Origin: Lacrimispora sphenoides
Lineage (GTDB): Bacteria > Bacillota > Clostridia > Lachnospirales > Lachnospiraceae
Assembly (NCBI RefSeq): GCF_900105215.1
Contig: NZ_FOIP01000002.1
Location: 1,426,001-1,490,000 of the forward strand
DNA: 64,000 nt
Direction of reading: 5' to 3'
Made by a program: the position numbers and the translations under genes. The notes below the pieces were generated by a model. The model saw nothing but the letters and a program-made list of their open reading frames with translations. It did not search any database and was not told the DNA's origin. Shown one piece after another: positions 52,401 to 61,121 of this stretch (position 1 is the stretch's first letter; the number at the start of each line of letters is the position of its first letter).

Positions 52401-52636
52401 TTCCATTCCTGGGGAATTTCTACGTCAGCAGTCAGCCAGTTATAACGATCCCATCCCTTCCAGCAAAAACCGGTTTCCACCGGCTGTCCTGCCCCTTGGG
52501 GAATTCGGTTGCTTATTGTCCCATGATCCTCCCATAATAACAACCCTTCCAGGTCTTTTCTGTCTCTATATCTAAGGCTTTCCAGCTCTTCTATGATATT
52601 TTTAATTCTGTCCCGATTGTGAAAATCAAATGGCAT
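49469..52636 (-). CDS. GH38 family alpha-mannosidase
   Basis: A 1055-residue cytoplasmic enzyme. The N-terminal 240 residues form the bacterial ancillary domain. The catalytic barrel starts 'SLIGHTHIDVAWLWRLRHTR' with zinc ligands H248 and D250, and the nucleophile D360 is in 'WLPDVFGYSW'. A further zinc histidine lies in 'LCHQFHDILPGS'. Beta-sandwich domains make up the C-terminal half. GH38 releases terminal alpha-mannose from oligomannose or N-glycan fragments. It overlaps GH4 by 11 bases and the 525-residue gene by 20 bases. Confidence 0.95.
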   Translation of the reverse strand: MPFDFHNRDRIKNIIEELESLRYRDRKDLEGLLLWEDHGTISNRIPQGAGQPVETGFCWKGWDRYNWLTADVEIPQEWKAKEVLGLFDFGARTGTGNNGDFESLLYLNGKPYQAVDGNHHEVFLEPAVNGYSQELKFRLWSGLSGGGIPEEKMMEIRRAQIGILDHPTDDLYYLAKAALETYDLLPVGNEYKEWILNILVHTFTKINFTEPGSEEFYETVKRAWQFLDSKMDGRGKPDVNVSLIGHTHIDVAWLWRLRHTREKAARSFSTVNRLMEKYPEYRFLQTQAQLYEFIKEDYPDIYTYIQKRVKEGRWEPSGAMWVECDCNLASGESIIRQILIGKNFFREEFSYESEYLWLPDVFGYSWALPQILKKSGIDTFMTTKISWNDTNRLPYDTFRWKGMDGTEVTAHFITTTDPGEDYYTYNGNTSPDAIKGVWEQYKNKDTNKDLLISFGFGDGGGGPTRTQIKQAEAAGKIPGLPHVKMEMPTEYFRRLNRTLKENPMAGYIPVWDGELYLEFHRGTYTSQAYNKKMNRRMEYLLRDTEILSVLARVTAGVPYDYNNLLKAWKIVLCHQFHDILPGSAIKEVYEDSHVEYGRALQLIKETMEAVNQALYAPEAGCYTVFNNSNWVRSGAALFRMTDTELSHYKGYMVIDEDGQEVKAVWKENGVLIWIFQIQPFSFSTFRLVTNKAGHTNAELSDSKVGASQIETPFYTISWNEKGQLNRIYDKKAEREVLPEGKCANVLQMFEDKPRCFDAWELEPTIDLKRETVENCIEVNTRKHSLGWEVEFTWLYHKSRIWQTVCLYEESPRIDFKTIVDWQERQKLLKASFPVDVRAVDARFDIQNGNIRRPITRNTTWEAAKFEVAAHKWVDIWETGYGMAVLNDCKYGHDVKEDTIRLTLLKSAVDPDYTADLGTHEFTYAILPHDKEWYEAGIEQQAFDLNNPLTGKPGQNRLGSESWISFNQENLVVDALKREENGERIILRFHEFEGRRCDVKISSRLPVVQWCECNLMEEETTFNPGEIQVQLKPYEIKTLLLELELRKETIDGFCIL

Positions 52637-53990
52637 TTTTCATTCCTCCATACGCTTCATCGTATCTATCCACCAGCTGCTTTGCCAATGAATAGGAATT
52701 TACCAGAGGATGCAGCGTCAGCGCTCTTATGGCAGTTTCTCTTGATTGTGTTTTCACAGCTTCAATCGTAAGTTTCTCATACCTCTTAATCAGGCGGATC
52801 AATAAATAACAGTCTTCCGGCACCTCTTCGATCTTAACCGGACAAATACCATCCTTGGATACCAGACAGGTGGTTTCAATCACGTCCTGATCTTCAAGCC
52901 CCGGAATGCTTCCGTTATTTTCGATGGAAAGCACAAGATACTTTCCCTCTTCCCTCTGCATTCCCTCGATGCAGTCCAGCATAACACCGGCATATCCCAT
53001 GCCCTCAGGAACCTCAAGCTGTCCCTTTTCAATCAGCGGCCGCTTTTCAAGACCGGTTTCGATGCTCATGTAGGAGTTTTCCCTGAGCTGCAAATAATAA
53101 AGGAAAACCTGCAGCGCTCCTTCCGGATCCCCATCCATATCCATGGCTTGCAGCTCCTCCATCATCCTGATATTGACGGCTTCAATCGTCTTTCCTCTGG
53201 TTGCTCCCGATATTTTTATATTTTCAAGTGCCTTTTCCCTATGGTAGTAATAATATAGGTATTCATTGGGAAGGAATCCAATCGAACGCAGCAGTTCCGG
53301 ATCAAAAATTGAAAATTCCTGTATATGCTTTAAAAATCCGTCATCAGACAGAAGCTCCGGCAGGATTTCTTTCCCTTTCTTTTTTACGCTACGAATCCAG
53401 GAGAGATGATTCAATCCGAAAAACTCCACGTAAAGCTCATCTTCCGTCACTCCCAGTGCCTTTGCCATGCGGTATTTTGTGCTGCTTGGAGCATCACAGA
53501 TTCCGATGATCCTGGAATATCCGGCACTATGCATCGCCTGAGTTACCAGACCCGAGGGATTCGTAAAATTAAAAATCCACGCCTCAGGTGCGTGTCTTTT
53601 TATCATCTCGCAGTATTTCAACAACACCGGGATTGTTCGCACAGCCATGGAAAATCCCCCTGCTCCAGTGGTTTCCTGACCAATAACTCCCAGGTCCAGT
53701 GCGACTGTCTCATCGATTACCCGGGCTGAATCTCCCCCCACACGAAGGGTCGTTACAATAAAGTCTGCCCCCCTTATAGCCTCCACCGGATCGGATACAG
53801 CCCATACCTTCAAATCTTTCTGTTCACGATTTACCACATGCTTACAGAGCTTTTCAATAATTTTCTGCTTTTCCTCCTGGATGTCATAGAGAACAACTTC
53901 ATCGATATTTAGATTTTTATAATGTTTTAAAAGACCATTTATAAAAATAACGGTACGTACGCCCGCTCCTCCAATCACTGCAATCTTCAT
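52626..53990 (-). CDS. GH4 family NAD-dependent glycosidase
   Basis: A 454-residue GH4 enzyme. It needs NAD+ and a divalent metal and cleaves by oxidation-elimination, often on 6-phospho-sugars. The Rossmann motif is 'IAVIGGAGVRTVIFINGL' (residues 3-20), the metal region is 'NFTNPSGLVTQAM' (141-153), and the signature cysteine is C165 in 'GICDAPSS'. From memory, C-D-x-P is closest to the CDMP signature of 6-phospho-alpha-glucosidases and differs from the CN(V/I)P and CHx forms; specificity is uncertain. It overlaps GH38 by 11 bases. Confidence 0.93.
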   Translation of the reverse strand: MKIAVIGGAGVRTVIFINGLLKHYKNLNIDEVVLYDIQEEKQKIIEKLCKHVVNREQKDLKVWAVSDPVEAIRGADFIVTTLRVGGDSARVIDETVALDLGVIGQETTGAGGFSMAVRTIPVLLKYCEMIKRHAPEAWIFNFTNPSGLVTQAMHSAGYSRIIGICDAPSSTKYRMAKALGVTEDELYVEFFGLNHLSWIRSVKKKGKEILPELLSDDGFLKHIQEFSIFDPELLRSIGFLPNEYLYYYYHREKALENIKISGATRGKTIEAVNIRMMEELQAMDMDGDPEGALQVFLYYLQLRENSYMSIETGLEKRPLIEKGQLEVPEGMGYAGVMLDCIEGMQREEGKYLVLSIENNGSIPGLEDQDVIETTCLVSKDGICPVKIEEVPEDCYLLIRLIKRYEKLTIEAVKTQSRETAIRALTLHPLVNSYSLAKQLVDRYDEAYGGMKNAI

Positions 53991-54028
53991 TTTGCCATCC
54001 TCCTTTCTTTATATGTCTGTATAAACTC

Positions 54029-54964
54029 CTAAGTCTGTATAAACTCCATAAGCCTGCTCTCTGTGGGAAACCCTGTGTTTCCTCCAAGTGCAGTTACTGA
54101 CAAAGCACCGCAGCCATTCCCGCACCGCAGAGAATCCTCTGGTGATTTTCCTTTTAAAAATCCATACAGAAATCCCGCATTAAAGGAATCTCCGGCTCCG
54201 GTGGTATCTATTGTCTCCACCGTATAAGCTGCTGCCTCATAAATATCTTTCCCTTTTACGGCAATGGAACCCTGTTTTCCCATTTTAATCACTGCCAGTC
54301 CGCAATACGCTGCAAAATCCAGCGCGGCCTCTCTGGCATCATCTTTCCGTCCGTAATGCTGGGCTTCTGTTTCGTTCATAAACAGTACGTCAATATATGG
54401 AAACAGCTGATAAATCTCCCGTTTCCATTCCCCTGTGGAATCCCAGCCTAAGTCAAAAGAAACCGTAGCCTGTGTCTCCTCTTTAATTCGCCGGAGGAAT
54501 CTTAGATAAGAATCGTGGTTTGCCGAACCCGCATATCCTGTCACATGAATATGAGAAGCATCATTTATCTTCTCTACATCCACGGTATCAATATTAATTC
54601 TTTCATTCGTTCCGCGAAAGGTTAAAAAAGACCTGTCTTTCTCGTTTGTAAAGCTTAAAGAAATTCCTGTCTTTTGTGTTTGGCTTGTTCGGAGAAGGGA
54701 ATCGTCTATATTATTTTCCCGAAATATCTTTCGGATGAACGTTCCATAGAAATCATCCCCCACCTCCCCCTGGAACACCGGATGCAGCCCCAGTTTACCC
54801 ACACCCAGTGCAAACAGGGCGCCTCCGCCGCCTACAAAAGTCTCCATAACCGGAATCTCATTCTCCTGTCCCGGCTCAGGGAACTTTTCTACACCAGGTA
54901 TTACAATATCAATATTTACATCACCGTAAACGTACAAATCCCATCTTTTTTCGTTCATACTCAC
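54029..54964 (-). CDS. PfkB family carbohydrate kinase
   Basis: A 311-residue ribokinase-like sugar kinase. 'VGGGGALFALGVGKLGLHP' is PfkB signature 1. Near residue 255 'DTTGAGDSFNAGFLYGFL' is signature 2, with the catalytic Asp and anion hole. It would phosphorylate a monosaccharide released in the cytoplasm by the GH enzymes. It sits between the LplC permease and the GH4 gene. Confidence 0.93.
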   Translation of the reverse strand: MSMNEKRWDLYVYGDVNIDIVIPGVEKFPEPGQENEIPVMETFVGGGGALFALGVGKLGLHPVFQGEVGDDFYGTFIRKIFRENNIDDSLLRTSQTQKTGISLSFTNEKDRSFLTFRGTNERINIDTVDVEKINDASHIHVTGYAGSANHDSYLRFLRRIKEETQATVSFDLGWDSTGEWKREIYQLFPYIDVLFMNETEAQHYGRKDDAREAALDFAAYCGLAVIKMGKQGSIAVKGKDIYEAAAYTVETIDTTGAGDSFNAGFLYGFLKGKSPEDSLRCGNGCGALSVTALGGNTGFPTESRLMEFIQT

Positions 54965-54976
54965 TCCTTGGGATAC

Positions 54977-55876
54977 TCACCCTTTGACCGCGCCAATCAT
55001 AGCGCCTTGGGCAAAATATTTCTGAATAAAAGGATAAACACAGAGAATCGGTACTGTTGTTACCACAACTGCTGCCATTTTTAATGAATCCGAAGTTACG
55101 GATGCCGTGTTATGGGCAAGTGCCTGCGCCACGGAAGTAACCTCACGCTGAGAACTCATGGCTTTCGTCAGCATCTGCTGCAATACGGTCTGAACCGGCC
55201 ATAACTTCGTATTACTCATATAGAATGCTCCGGCAAACCAATCGTTCCAGTGATTCACCGCCGTATAAAGTCCCACCACAGCAATTACCGGCTTACTTAA
55301 AGGAAGCATGATTTTTGTATAAATCTGAAAATAACCGCAACCATCAAGTTTTGCCGACTCTTCCAGACTGTCCGGTATCCCCTCAAAGAAGCTTCTCACC
55401 ATTATAAGGTACGTTACACTCACCAGACTGGGAATTACGTATACCCAGAAAGAGTTCAGCAAATGCAAATTCTTATACTGGATATAAGTAGGAATCATAC
55501 CGCCGCCAAACAACATGGTAAAGGTAATCAGAATCGTGATGGGCTTACGTCCGGGAAGATCATACTGTTTCAGTACAAAGCCTGCCATCGTAGTGACCAT
55601 CAGACTTAAAAAAGTTCCGATTCCTGTTCTCGCCAAAGTGATGCTATATGCATTCATGATGCTTCCGTCTTTAAATACCTCTTTAAAATTGTTTAATGTA
55701 AATTCTCTTGGCCAGAACCAGATACCGCCCCGGGCGGCATCCTTTCCATCATTAAAAGAAAGAGCCAGTACATTTAAACACGGGAGCAGAATAATCAGAC
55801 AAAGTGCAATGATTATAATATAAATCAATATCTGCATTGTCAGGTCCATTGGGTTTGTCTTTAAAATTTTTTTCAT
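54977..55876 (-). CDS. ABC sugar transporter permease, LplC type
   Basis: A permease of about 299 residues with six membrane segments. The EAA loop is 'SLEESAKLDGCGYFQIYTKI', followed by 'MLPLSKPVIAVVGLYTAV'. The 'CLNVLALSFNDGKDAARGGI' region is typical of LplC/YtcP permeases. A TTG 39 bases upstream could also start translation; the ATG at 55876 fits homologue length better. It pairs with the LplB permease at 57770 and the solute-binding protein between them. No ATPase is encoded here, so a shared MsmK-like ATPase is expected. Confidence 0.9.
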   Translation of the reverse strand: MKKILKTNPMDLTMQILIYIIIIALCLIILLPCLNVLALSFNDGKDAARGGIWFWPREFTLNNFKEVFKDGSIMNAYSITLARTGIGTFLSLMVTTMAGFVLKQYDLPGRKPITILITFTMLFGGGMIPTYIQYKNLHLLNSFWVYVIPSLVSVTYLIMVRSFFEGIPDSLEESAKLDGCGYFQIYTKIMLPLSKPVIAVVGLYTAVNHWNDWFAGAFYMSNTKLWPVQTVLQQMLTKAMSSQREVTSVAQALAHNTASVTSDSLKMAAVVVTTVPILCVYPFIQKYFAQGAMIGAVKG

Positions 55877-55983
55877 TCTCTGCCCAATCCTTCCCTCTTT
55901 CTTCGGGGGCCGCAAAATGAATTCTTCTTACAAGACATAAGCCGCATCTTATTGAATTTTTGCATTTTGCGCCCCTCCATATC

Positions 55984-57732
55984 TTATTTATAAAATGTTA
56001 CTGATTCCGGATTTTCATCGTAAACTTTTTTCACATGATTTTCAAATCTTTCCACACCTGCTGCTTTAAGCTGTGCACGGAAGGACTCAATAATGGATTT
56101 TACCTCATCATCTGATTTTGCGAAGCATGCCTGTATGAAGGTTTCCTTCCAGTCCAGAAGCTCCATCTGCATCTTAACATCCGCCAGTTCATCTGCTGAT
56201 AAGTAAGCCGTGGCATCAAGCCCCGGAACCAGTTTCTTTTCCACCGGATAATCCCTGGCAATCGTTACACTTCTTGCGAAAGCGGACTCACCTGCGGATG
56301 CACCGGGACGTGGCTCCCCAAAGTTATCAATGTTGTTTTTATTGGTCAGAACAAATTCAAAAAAGTAATTTCCTGAACCGCCAAGGCCTGAACCAACGGT
56401 ATTAATCAGATAATCGGTATCGCCATCATTCAACTTTTTGACAACCTCATCCTTTAGCCGCGGATAGCCGTCTACCATGTCATAGGATACTCCCTCAGCA
56501 CCATACTGGGCGATGATCTGTCCTTCCTTTGTGGACAGCCAGTCAAAGAATTTGAAGATCTCTTCCGGATTCTCAGCATTTGCAGAGATTGCCATACATC
56601 CACGGTGAGACTTTCCGTGTACCACTTCCTTGTTGTCTCCCTGAATATCATTCAACGGGCCAAGTGGTACCCAGTCATCACTTCCATATACGATTTCTTC
56701 ATAGTTATGAACATCTGCCATGATTGCCGAGCTGTGGTTTCTGGAAACTTCTTCTGCACGGGTGGAATCCATGGTAAAGAACTCAGGATTCATAAGTCCT
56801 TCGTTAAGAAGTTTTCTTACAAAGTTAATCTGGTCATAGGCATAATCTGTTTCAGCAATATGTTTTACTTTTCCATCTGTATCCAGATTATAATTATCAC
56901 TGACACCCCAATGATATCCGGCGGTGATGAATTTCAGGGGATCTGCAGAACCACCCCAGTATTTCGGCCCCAATGGATATACATCATTGCCGTTATCATC
57001 CTTAAAGCCGCCTTCTTTAATCTTAACCAGCAGGTTATAAAAGTCGTCCTGTGTATTAATTGTTCTCGGATCAATACCAAGTGCCTCAGCAATGGCAGAC
57101 TGGATGTACATACCGCCCACATACTCTTCCTCCGCATTGTATTCCAGAGAACGGTCAATCTCGTCGATATTCATCTGCCACATATAGACACCGTCCAGAT
57201 TTTTTCTGAACACAATATTATCATGGGTATCCTGCGGAAGGTAACCATCTTCATAATATTTGGAATAGACCTTACTGTTCTTCATATAATCGGAAACATC
57301 TGCAAACATGCCATCCTTGGCAGCCTTATACAGCAGTGGGAATTCCTTTCTTGTGGAGTCATCCAGATAGCTGACAATCACATCTGGGATGGTTCCTGAT
57401 GCAAATTGGGAAGCCATTACTTTTGAGTCACTGTCTCCGGGTGTATATCGGACATCCAGTTTAATGCCCGTCAGCTCCGTAATCTTCTTCATTGTTTCCG
57501 TGTTGTTAATATCATCCGGAAGCGTATTCCCGATATCATCCACATAGGCTTGAACCGTAATGGTACGGTCTGCAATCCAGGTATCTGGCTTATTGGAAGA
57601 ATCTGTGCTGCTTCCTTCGCTCTTTGCAGTACTGCTGCTGTTACCCTGGCTGCTGCATCCTGCCAGCGTGGTCAAAGCCATGGCTCCGGCCATAGACACT
57701 GCCAGCCAATGTTTTAAGGTTTCCCTTTTCAT
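55984..57732 (-). CDS. Extracellular solute-binding lipoprotein (oligosaccharide)
   Basis: A 582-residue lipoprotein with signal peptide and lipobox 'LTTLAGCSS'. Then comes a Ser-rich linker and a family 1-like substrate-binding domain of the long LipO/YtcQ type that pairs with LplB/LplC permeases. 'FKFFDWLSTKEGQIIAQYGA' and 'GVSYDMVDGYPRLKDEV' are typical of the group. It sits on the outer face of the membrane and delivers glycans to the permeases encoded on both sides of it. Confidence 0.93.
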   Translation of the reverse strand: MKRETLKHWLAVSMAGAMALTTLAGCSSQGNSSSTAKSEGSSTDSSNKPDTWIADRTITVQAYVDDIGNTLPDDINNTETMKKITELTGIKLDVRYTPGDSDSKVMASQFASGTIPDVIVSYLDDSTRKEFPLLYKAAKDGMFADVSDYMKNSKVYSKYYEDGYLPQDTHDNIVFRKNLDGVYMWQMNIDEIDRSLEYNAEEEYVGGMYIQSAIAEALGIDPRTINTQDDFYNLLVKIKEGGFKDDNGNDVYPLGPKYWGGSADPLKFITAGYHWGVSDNYNLDTDGKVKHIAETDYAYDQINFVRKLLNEGLMNPEFFTMDSTRAEEVSRNHSSAIMADVHNYEEIVYGSDDWVPLGPLNDIQGDNKEVVHGKSHRGCMAISANAENPEEIFKFFDWLSTKEGQIIAQYGAEGVSYDMVDGYPRLKDEVVKKLNDGDTDYLINTVGSGLGGSGNYFFEFVLTNKNNIDNFGEPRPGASAGESAFARSVTIARDYPVEKKLVPGLDATAYLSADELADVKMQMELLDWKETFIQACFAKSDDEVKSIIESFRAQLKAAGVERFENHVKKVYDENPESVTFYK

Positions 57733-57769
57733 GTTTAATACCTCCCTTAAATTTATTAATATAAAAACA

Positions 57770-58696
57770 TTACCAAAGTCCGACCTCAGTAACCTTCTTA
57801 CTGAGTTTATTGCATACTACGACCAATACAAGACCTACAAATCCCTGTATCAAGCCAATTGCAGTCGCATAACCAAACTGTCCGCCCTGAATACCGGTCC
57901 GAAGTACAAAGACATCGAGAGTATCTGCCAGTGACATGTTACCAGGCGTGCGCAGAAGCCAGACTTGCTCTACACCGGAGGAAAGCAGTCCTCCCACTCC
58001 CATGATGAACAGAAGGCCTATGGTTCCTCGTATACTTGGCAGTGTAATATGCCACATCTTTTTTAACTTGCCGCAGCCATCCATTTCTGACGCTTCGTAC
58101 AGAGAAGTATCCACCGAACTGATTGCCGCAAGATAGATGATGGAATCCCAACCGATATTCCTCCACAAATCCATAGAAAACAGAATGCGGAAAAAATATT
58201 TTGCATCCATCAGGAAAAACGTACTTCCATCTCCTCCCAATGCTGAAATCGCCTGATTCAGCACACCTGTATTGGGCGCCAGAATTCTCTGCAGCATCGT
58301 AACGATAATAATCGAAGATAGAAAGTGAGGCAGATATGTAACCGTCTGTGTAACCTTCTTGAACTTCATGCTGCGAAGCTCATTTAACATCAGTGCCAGA
58401 ACTATGGCAAACGGAAATTCCAGAATACATTTAATCACACCCACGGTTAACGTGTTTTTTACCAGCCTTGGAGCGTCATAGCTGGAAAAGAACGTCTTAA
58501 AGTACCTAAGCCCCACCCATGGGCTTCCCCAGATTCCTTTCTTAAATGAATAATCCTTAAAGGCCAGTACCAAGCCTGCCATAGGTACATAGCAAATCAA
58601 TATGTAGTAAACAATACAAGGCAGAAGCATCACATACAGCGGCCAGTATCGAAACAGCCTTTTTCCCAGCGGCTGTTTTGGTGGCTCATATTGCAT
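57770..58696 (-). CDS. ABC sugar transporter permease, LplB type
   Basis: A 308-residue permease with six membrane segments. 'LPCIVYYILICYVPMAGLVL' is the first typical LplB span. The EAA loop is 'SLYEASEMDGCGKLKKMWHI', followed by 'TLPSIRGTIGLLFIMGVG'. It is the first transporter gene of the operon, followed by the binding protein and LplC. Confidence 0.93.
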   Translation of the reverse strand: MQYEPPKQPLGKRLFRYWPLYVMLLPCIVYYILICYVPMAGLVLAFKDYSFKKGIWGSPWVGLRYFKTFFSSYDAPRLVKNTLTVGVIKCILEFPFAIVLALMLNELRSMKFKKVTQTVTYLPHFLSSIIIVTMLQRILAPNTGVLNQAISALGGDGSTFFLMDAKYFFRILFSMDLWRNIGWDSIIYLAAISSVDTSLYEASEMDGCGKLKKMWHITLPSIRGTIGLLFIMGVGGLLSSGVEQVWLLRTPGNMSLADTLDVFVLRTGIQGGQFGYATAIGLIQGFVGLVLVVVCNKLSKKVTEVGLW

Positions 58697-58726
58697 AAAA
58701 TATTCCCCCTTTTTGATGGCTTTTCT

Positions 58727-59506
58727 TTAAATCCATTCCAGCAAAGCGCAGACAGGATAATGGTCCGACAGCCACACGCCATCTTTCCTCTCCTCCCATT
58801 TATTCACGGACCGGCATCTAAGACCGGTGCTTTCACCTTTTAAGTTTCTGATAAAAATATAGTCTATACGCTCCGGTTCATCTTCCGGTTCAAAGCCGTG
58901 ATAAGTAATTCCAATCCCATCTGTGATATTCCGATACTCCGGACGCTGCTTTATCTCAAGAAACTCTACGCCATCCGGCTCTGCATTAAAATCACCTGCC
59001 AGAATTACAGGCGCTTCGTGAAACAGCTTTGCTTCCTCCGCCTTTTCAAGTACCTGCCTTAGTCCAAGAATTCTTGCCTGCACTCCCTGATGGTCCAGAT
59101 GAAGATTTAAAAGACGGAACACCTGTCTTTCCTCCAGATCTTCAAACAACGTTTCAGTGCATACCCGGGGACAGATTGACTGTTCTTCATATCTGCTGGC
59201 AGGCAGGTAAGGCTGTAAAGAAAGCCAAAAGGTTTCCATGGAGATCAGATTCAGCCGCTTCTTTTTGTATGCCACAGCCACCTGTTCGTCCTCCAGCGTT
59301 TCACTTCTCCCGCATCCGACTACATAATAATCCTCTAATACATCCTTTAACCATACTGCCACATGAGGAAGCACCTCCTGAAAACAGATCAGATCCGGTT
59401 TCTCCTTTTGTATTTGTTTCAGGATCAGTGATTTTCGATATCGGAAACTATTGCCATTATCCTGATCGTAATCACATCTTATATTGAATGTTACGAGTTT
59501 CAGCAT
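58727..59506 (-). CDS. Endonuclease/exonuclease/phosphatase (EEP) fold hydrolase
   Basis: A 259-residue metal-dependent phosphoesterase. Landmarks in order: 'TFNIRCD', 'DLICFQEVLP' (metal Glu), 'LNLHLDHQG', 'ILAGDFNAEPDG' and 'LSDHYPVCALL' (catalytic Asp-His). EEP enzymes cut phosphodiesters or phosphomonoesters in sugars, lipids or nucleic acids. A longer frame starts at 59560, but GGGGG upstream of the ATG at 59506 and the family N-terminus favour this start. The start lies 10 bases after the PHP gene stop. Confidence 0.88.
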   Translation of the reverse strand: MLKLVTFNIRCDYDQDNGNSFRYRKSLILKQIQKEKPDLICFQEVLPHVAVWLKDVLEDYYVVGCGRSETLEDEQVAVAYKKKRLNLISMETFWLSLQPYLPASRYEEQSICPRVCTETLFEDLEERQVFRLLNLHLDHQGVQARILGLRQVLEKAEEAKLFHEAPVILAGDFNAEPDGVEFLEIKQRPEYRNITDGIGITYHGFEPEDEPERIDYIFIRNLKGESTGLRCRSVNKWEERKDGVWLSDHYPVCALLEWI

Positions 59507-59516
59507 CTTAGGCCCC

Positions 59517-60428
59517 CTATAACCAGAGCCATACAGGCTGACTCCACGCCTTTTTCCCATGGGAATCCTTAAGCGTCACACGTACATACTCCTCGTCGCC
59601 TTTCAGTTCAAACTTCCCCTCTGTTAAGTTTTCTGCATCACTGTGCAGATGGCCGCCCCGGTGAGGTGTCTGAAAATAGATGCCCTGACAGGCTGCACAG
59701 GTTACCACTGCCTGTTGATCTTTTACATAAAAGTCCTCAATCAGAGGACCGCTGGACGCGAAAAAGCTGCCATCTTTCAATGCCTCCATGATCCCTCTGT
59801 GAGTAAATCCCCTGGTTTTAACCATAACAAAACCGCCCAGACTATGTTCTTCCAGATCATGTGCATCATCTGTAGCAAAGCAGTTAATCCTGTTTCTCAC
59901 GAAGAGAAAATGGTCAAAGTACGTTTCCGAGCTGCCGTTATTTGTTTCAAATTCTGATCCATGATTATAGATTTCCATTCCTATCATGCCTTGCAGATAC
60001 TTGATATCAACAGAGTCCACTTTCGACCAGTACGGATGTGCATATAATGTGACATTTCCCTTCTGCCCAAAATATTCTATGATCCTCTCGGGGGTACTTA
60101 AGGCATTTCGCTTTCGCTCCTCCAGAAACGTATAACCTTCCGGGATTTTATTGGTTTCCGGCAAGCCCAGTCCAACCAGATGATGATCCTTTCTCGCAGG
60201 AAGTTCTATATCCAGTTCTGTGCCCGGGAATACCAGAAAATCTTCCCTGCAAAGCTCAGGATGGATTCCATACACCCAGTGATCCGTGATCGCCAGAAAA
60301 TCATACCCTTTGCCGCGGTAATGTTCCGCCACTTCCTCTGGCGTATTCACCCCATCAGACCAGGTAGAATGGGTATGGAGGTTCCCTTTTTTATAGCTTC
60401 CCTCTTTATACAGAGTTCTCTTTTCCAA
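59517..60428 (-). CDS. PHP-domain phosphoesterase, CehA/McbA type
   Basis: A 303-residue protein with the PHP metal motifs: 'GNLHTHSTWSDG' near residues 15-26, 'FLAITDHW', 'VTLYAHPYW', and 'INCFATDDAHDLEEH'. A C-terminal beta domain follows, from about 235. CehA/McbA-type PHP proteins hydrolyse phosphoesters. It is the first gene of the nine-gene glycan operon, so a phosphorylated glycan substrate is suggested. Confidence 0.88.
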   Translation of the reverse strand: MEKRTLYKEGSYKKGNLHTHSTWSDGVNTPEEVAEHYRGKGYDFLAITDHWVYGIHPELCREDFLVFPGTELDIELPARKDHHLVGLGLPETNKIPEGYTFLEERKRNALSTPERIIEYFGQKGNVTLYAHPYWSKVDSVDIKYLQGMIGMEIYNHGSEFETNNGSSETYFDHFLFVRNRINCFATDDAHDLEEHSLGGFVMVKTRGFTHRGIMEALKDGSFFASSGPLIEDFYVKDQQAVVTCAACQGIYFQTPHRGGHLHSDAENLTEGKFELKGDEEYVRVTLKDSHGKKAWSQPVWLWL

Positions 60429-60565
60429 ATAAAGCTTCCTTTCCGGCCCTTCTCCTGGGCCTCTTGATTGTCTTCCAATATATGTAGTATATCAAAACAT
60501 TGTTTTTCTCATAATGCACACAACTTTCAAAAAAACTGGATATTTCTACGATTGTTCTCCGATGC
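60429..60565. promoter_or_regulatory. Divergent control region of the glycan locus
   Basis: TATACT on the minus strand (60486-60491) is a likely -10 of the PHP operon, without a good -35, which is normal for a promoter activated by a YesN-type regulator. No perfect palindrome is visible. Confidence 0.5.
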
Positions 60566-60594
60566 TTGACATTCCCAAAATGATTGCTTATTCT
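60566..60594 (+). promoter_or_regulatory. Promoter of the plus-strand two-gene operon
   Basis: TTGACA (60566-60571) and TATTCT (60589-60594) with a 17-base spacer. The predicted start of transcription (about 60601) rules out the longer frame that begins at 60594. Confidence 0.75.
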
Positions 60595-60635
60595 TGACTG
60601 GAATTAACAAAAAATATAAATGGAGATATACGACT

Positions 60636-61106
60636 ATGGTTGAAATGAAAACTGTCTATCAGGTCCAGGGAAAACTGTCAAAAGATTTTGTCGGGCAGAT
60701 TTCCTATACCGTCTGTCTGGAAGAAACCTATGAAGAACTGGATATCGAATTTTCTTTCGGGCCCAGGCACTTTTCTCCCGAAGATATAACGCCGGGATTG
60801 AAACAAAGGCTGCTTGATTACTGTAAAGAAGCCTATGATTTAACCTTATCTTCCCCGGAAGAACTTGAGGATGCCATCTATGGCCAGATGAAAACTGAGA
60901 TTCATACCCTGGCAATGTTAAACGATGAATTCATCGGTTGCATCCACCGGCAACTGACCACCAGGCATATGCACTTTACTCCCGAAGAAGCCACAGAAGG
61001 CTGCATACCGCAGGCTTCCATTGAAGGCGTTTTAAAGGTTACAATTCTGGCTTTTTCCGTGCTCCTTGACAACACGGATTACACCTTGACTGTGCGGGTA
61101 CGATAA
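60636..61106 (+). CDS. Hypothetical protein linked to PHP proteins
   Basis: A 156-residue soluble protein without a family I can name with confidence. It looks like a beta-rich wrapper with an alpha-helical insert: 'VQGKLSKDFVGQISYTVCLE', 'ITPGLKQRLLDYCKEAYDL', 'HTLAMLNDEFIGCIHRQLT'. GGAGA lies nine bases before the ATG. It is followed after 15 bases by a PHP gene and may be its partner. No signal peptide or catalytic motif. Confidence 0.7.
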   Translation: MVEMKTVYQVQGKLSKDFVGQISYTVCLEETYEELDIEFSFGPRHFSPEDITPGLKQRLLDYCKEAYDLTLSSPEELEDAIYGQMKTEIHTLAMLNDEFIGCIHRQLTTRHMHFTPEEATEGCIPQASIEGVLKVTILAFSVLLDNTDYTLTVRVR

Positions 61107-61121
61107 TAGGAGGAACCTGAC

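Noticed and set aside
56605..57399. 264-codon plus-strand reading frame
   Set aside because: It is entirely antisense to the solute-binding lipoprotein gene, has no ribosome binding site and a composition typical of a mirrored frame.
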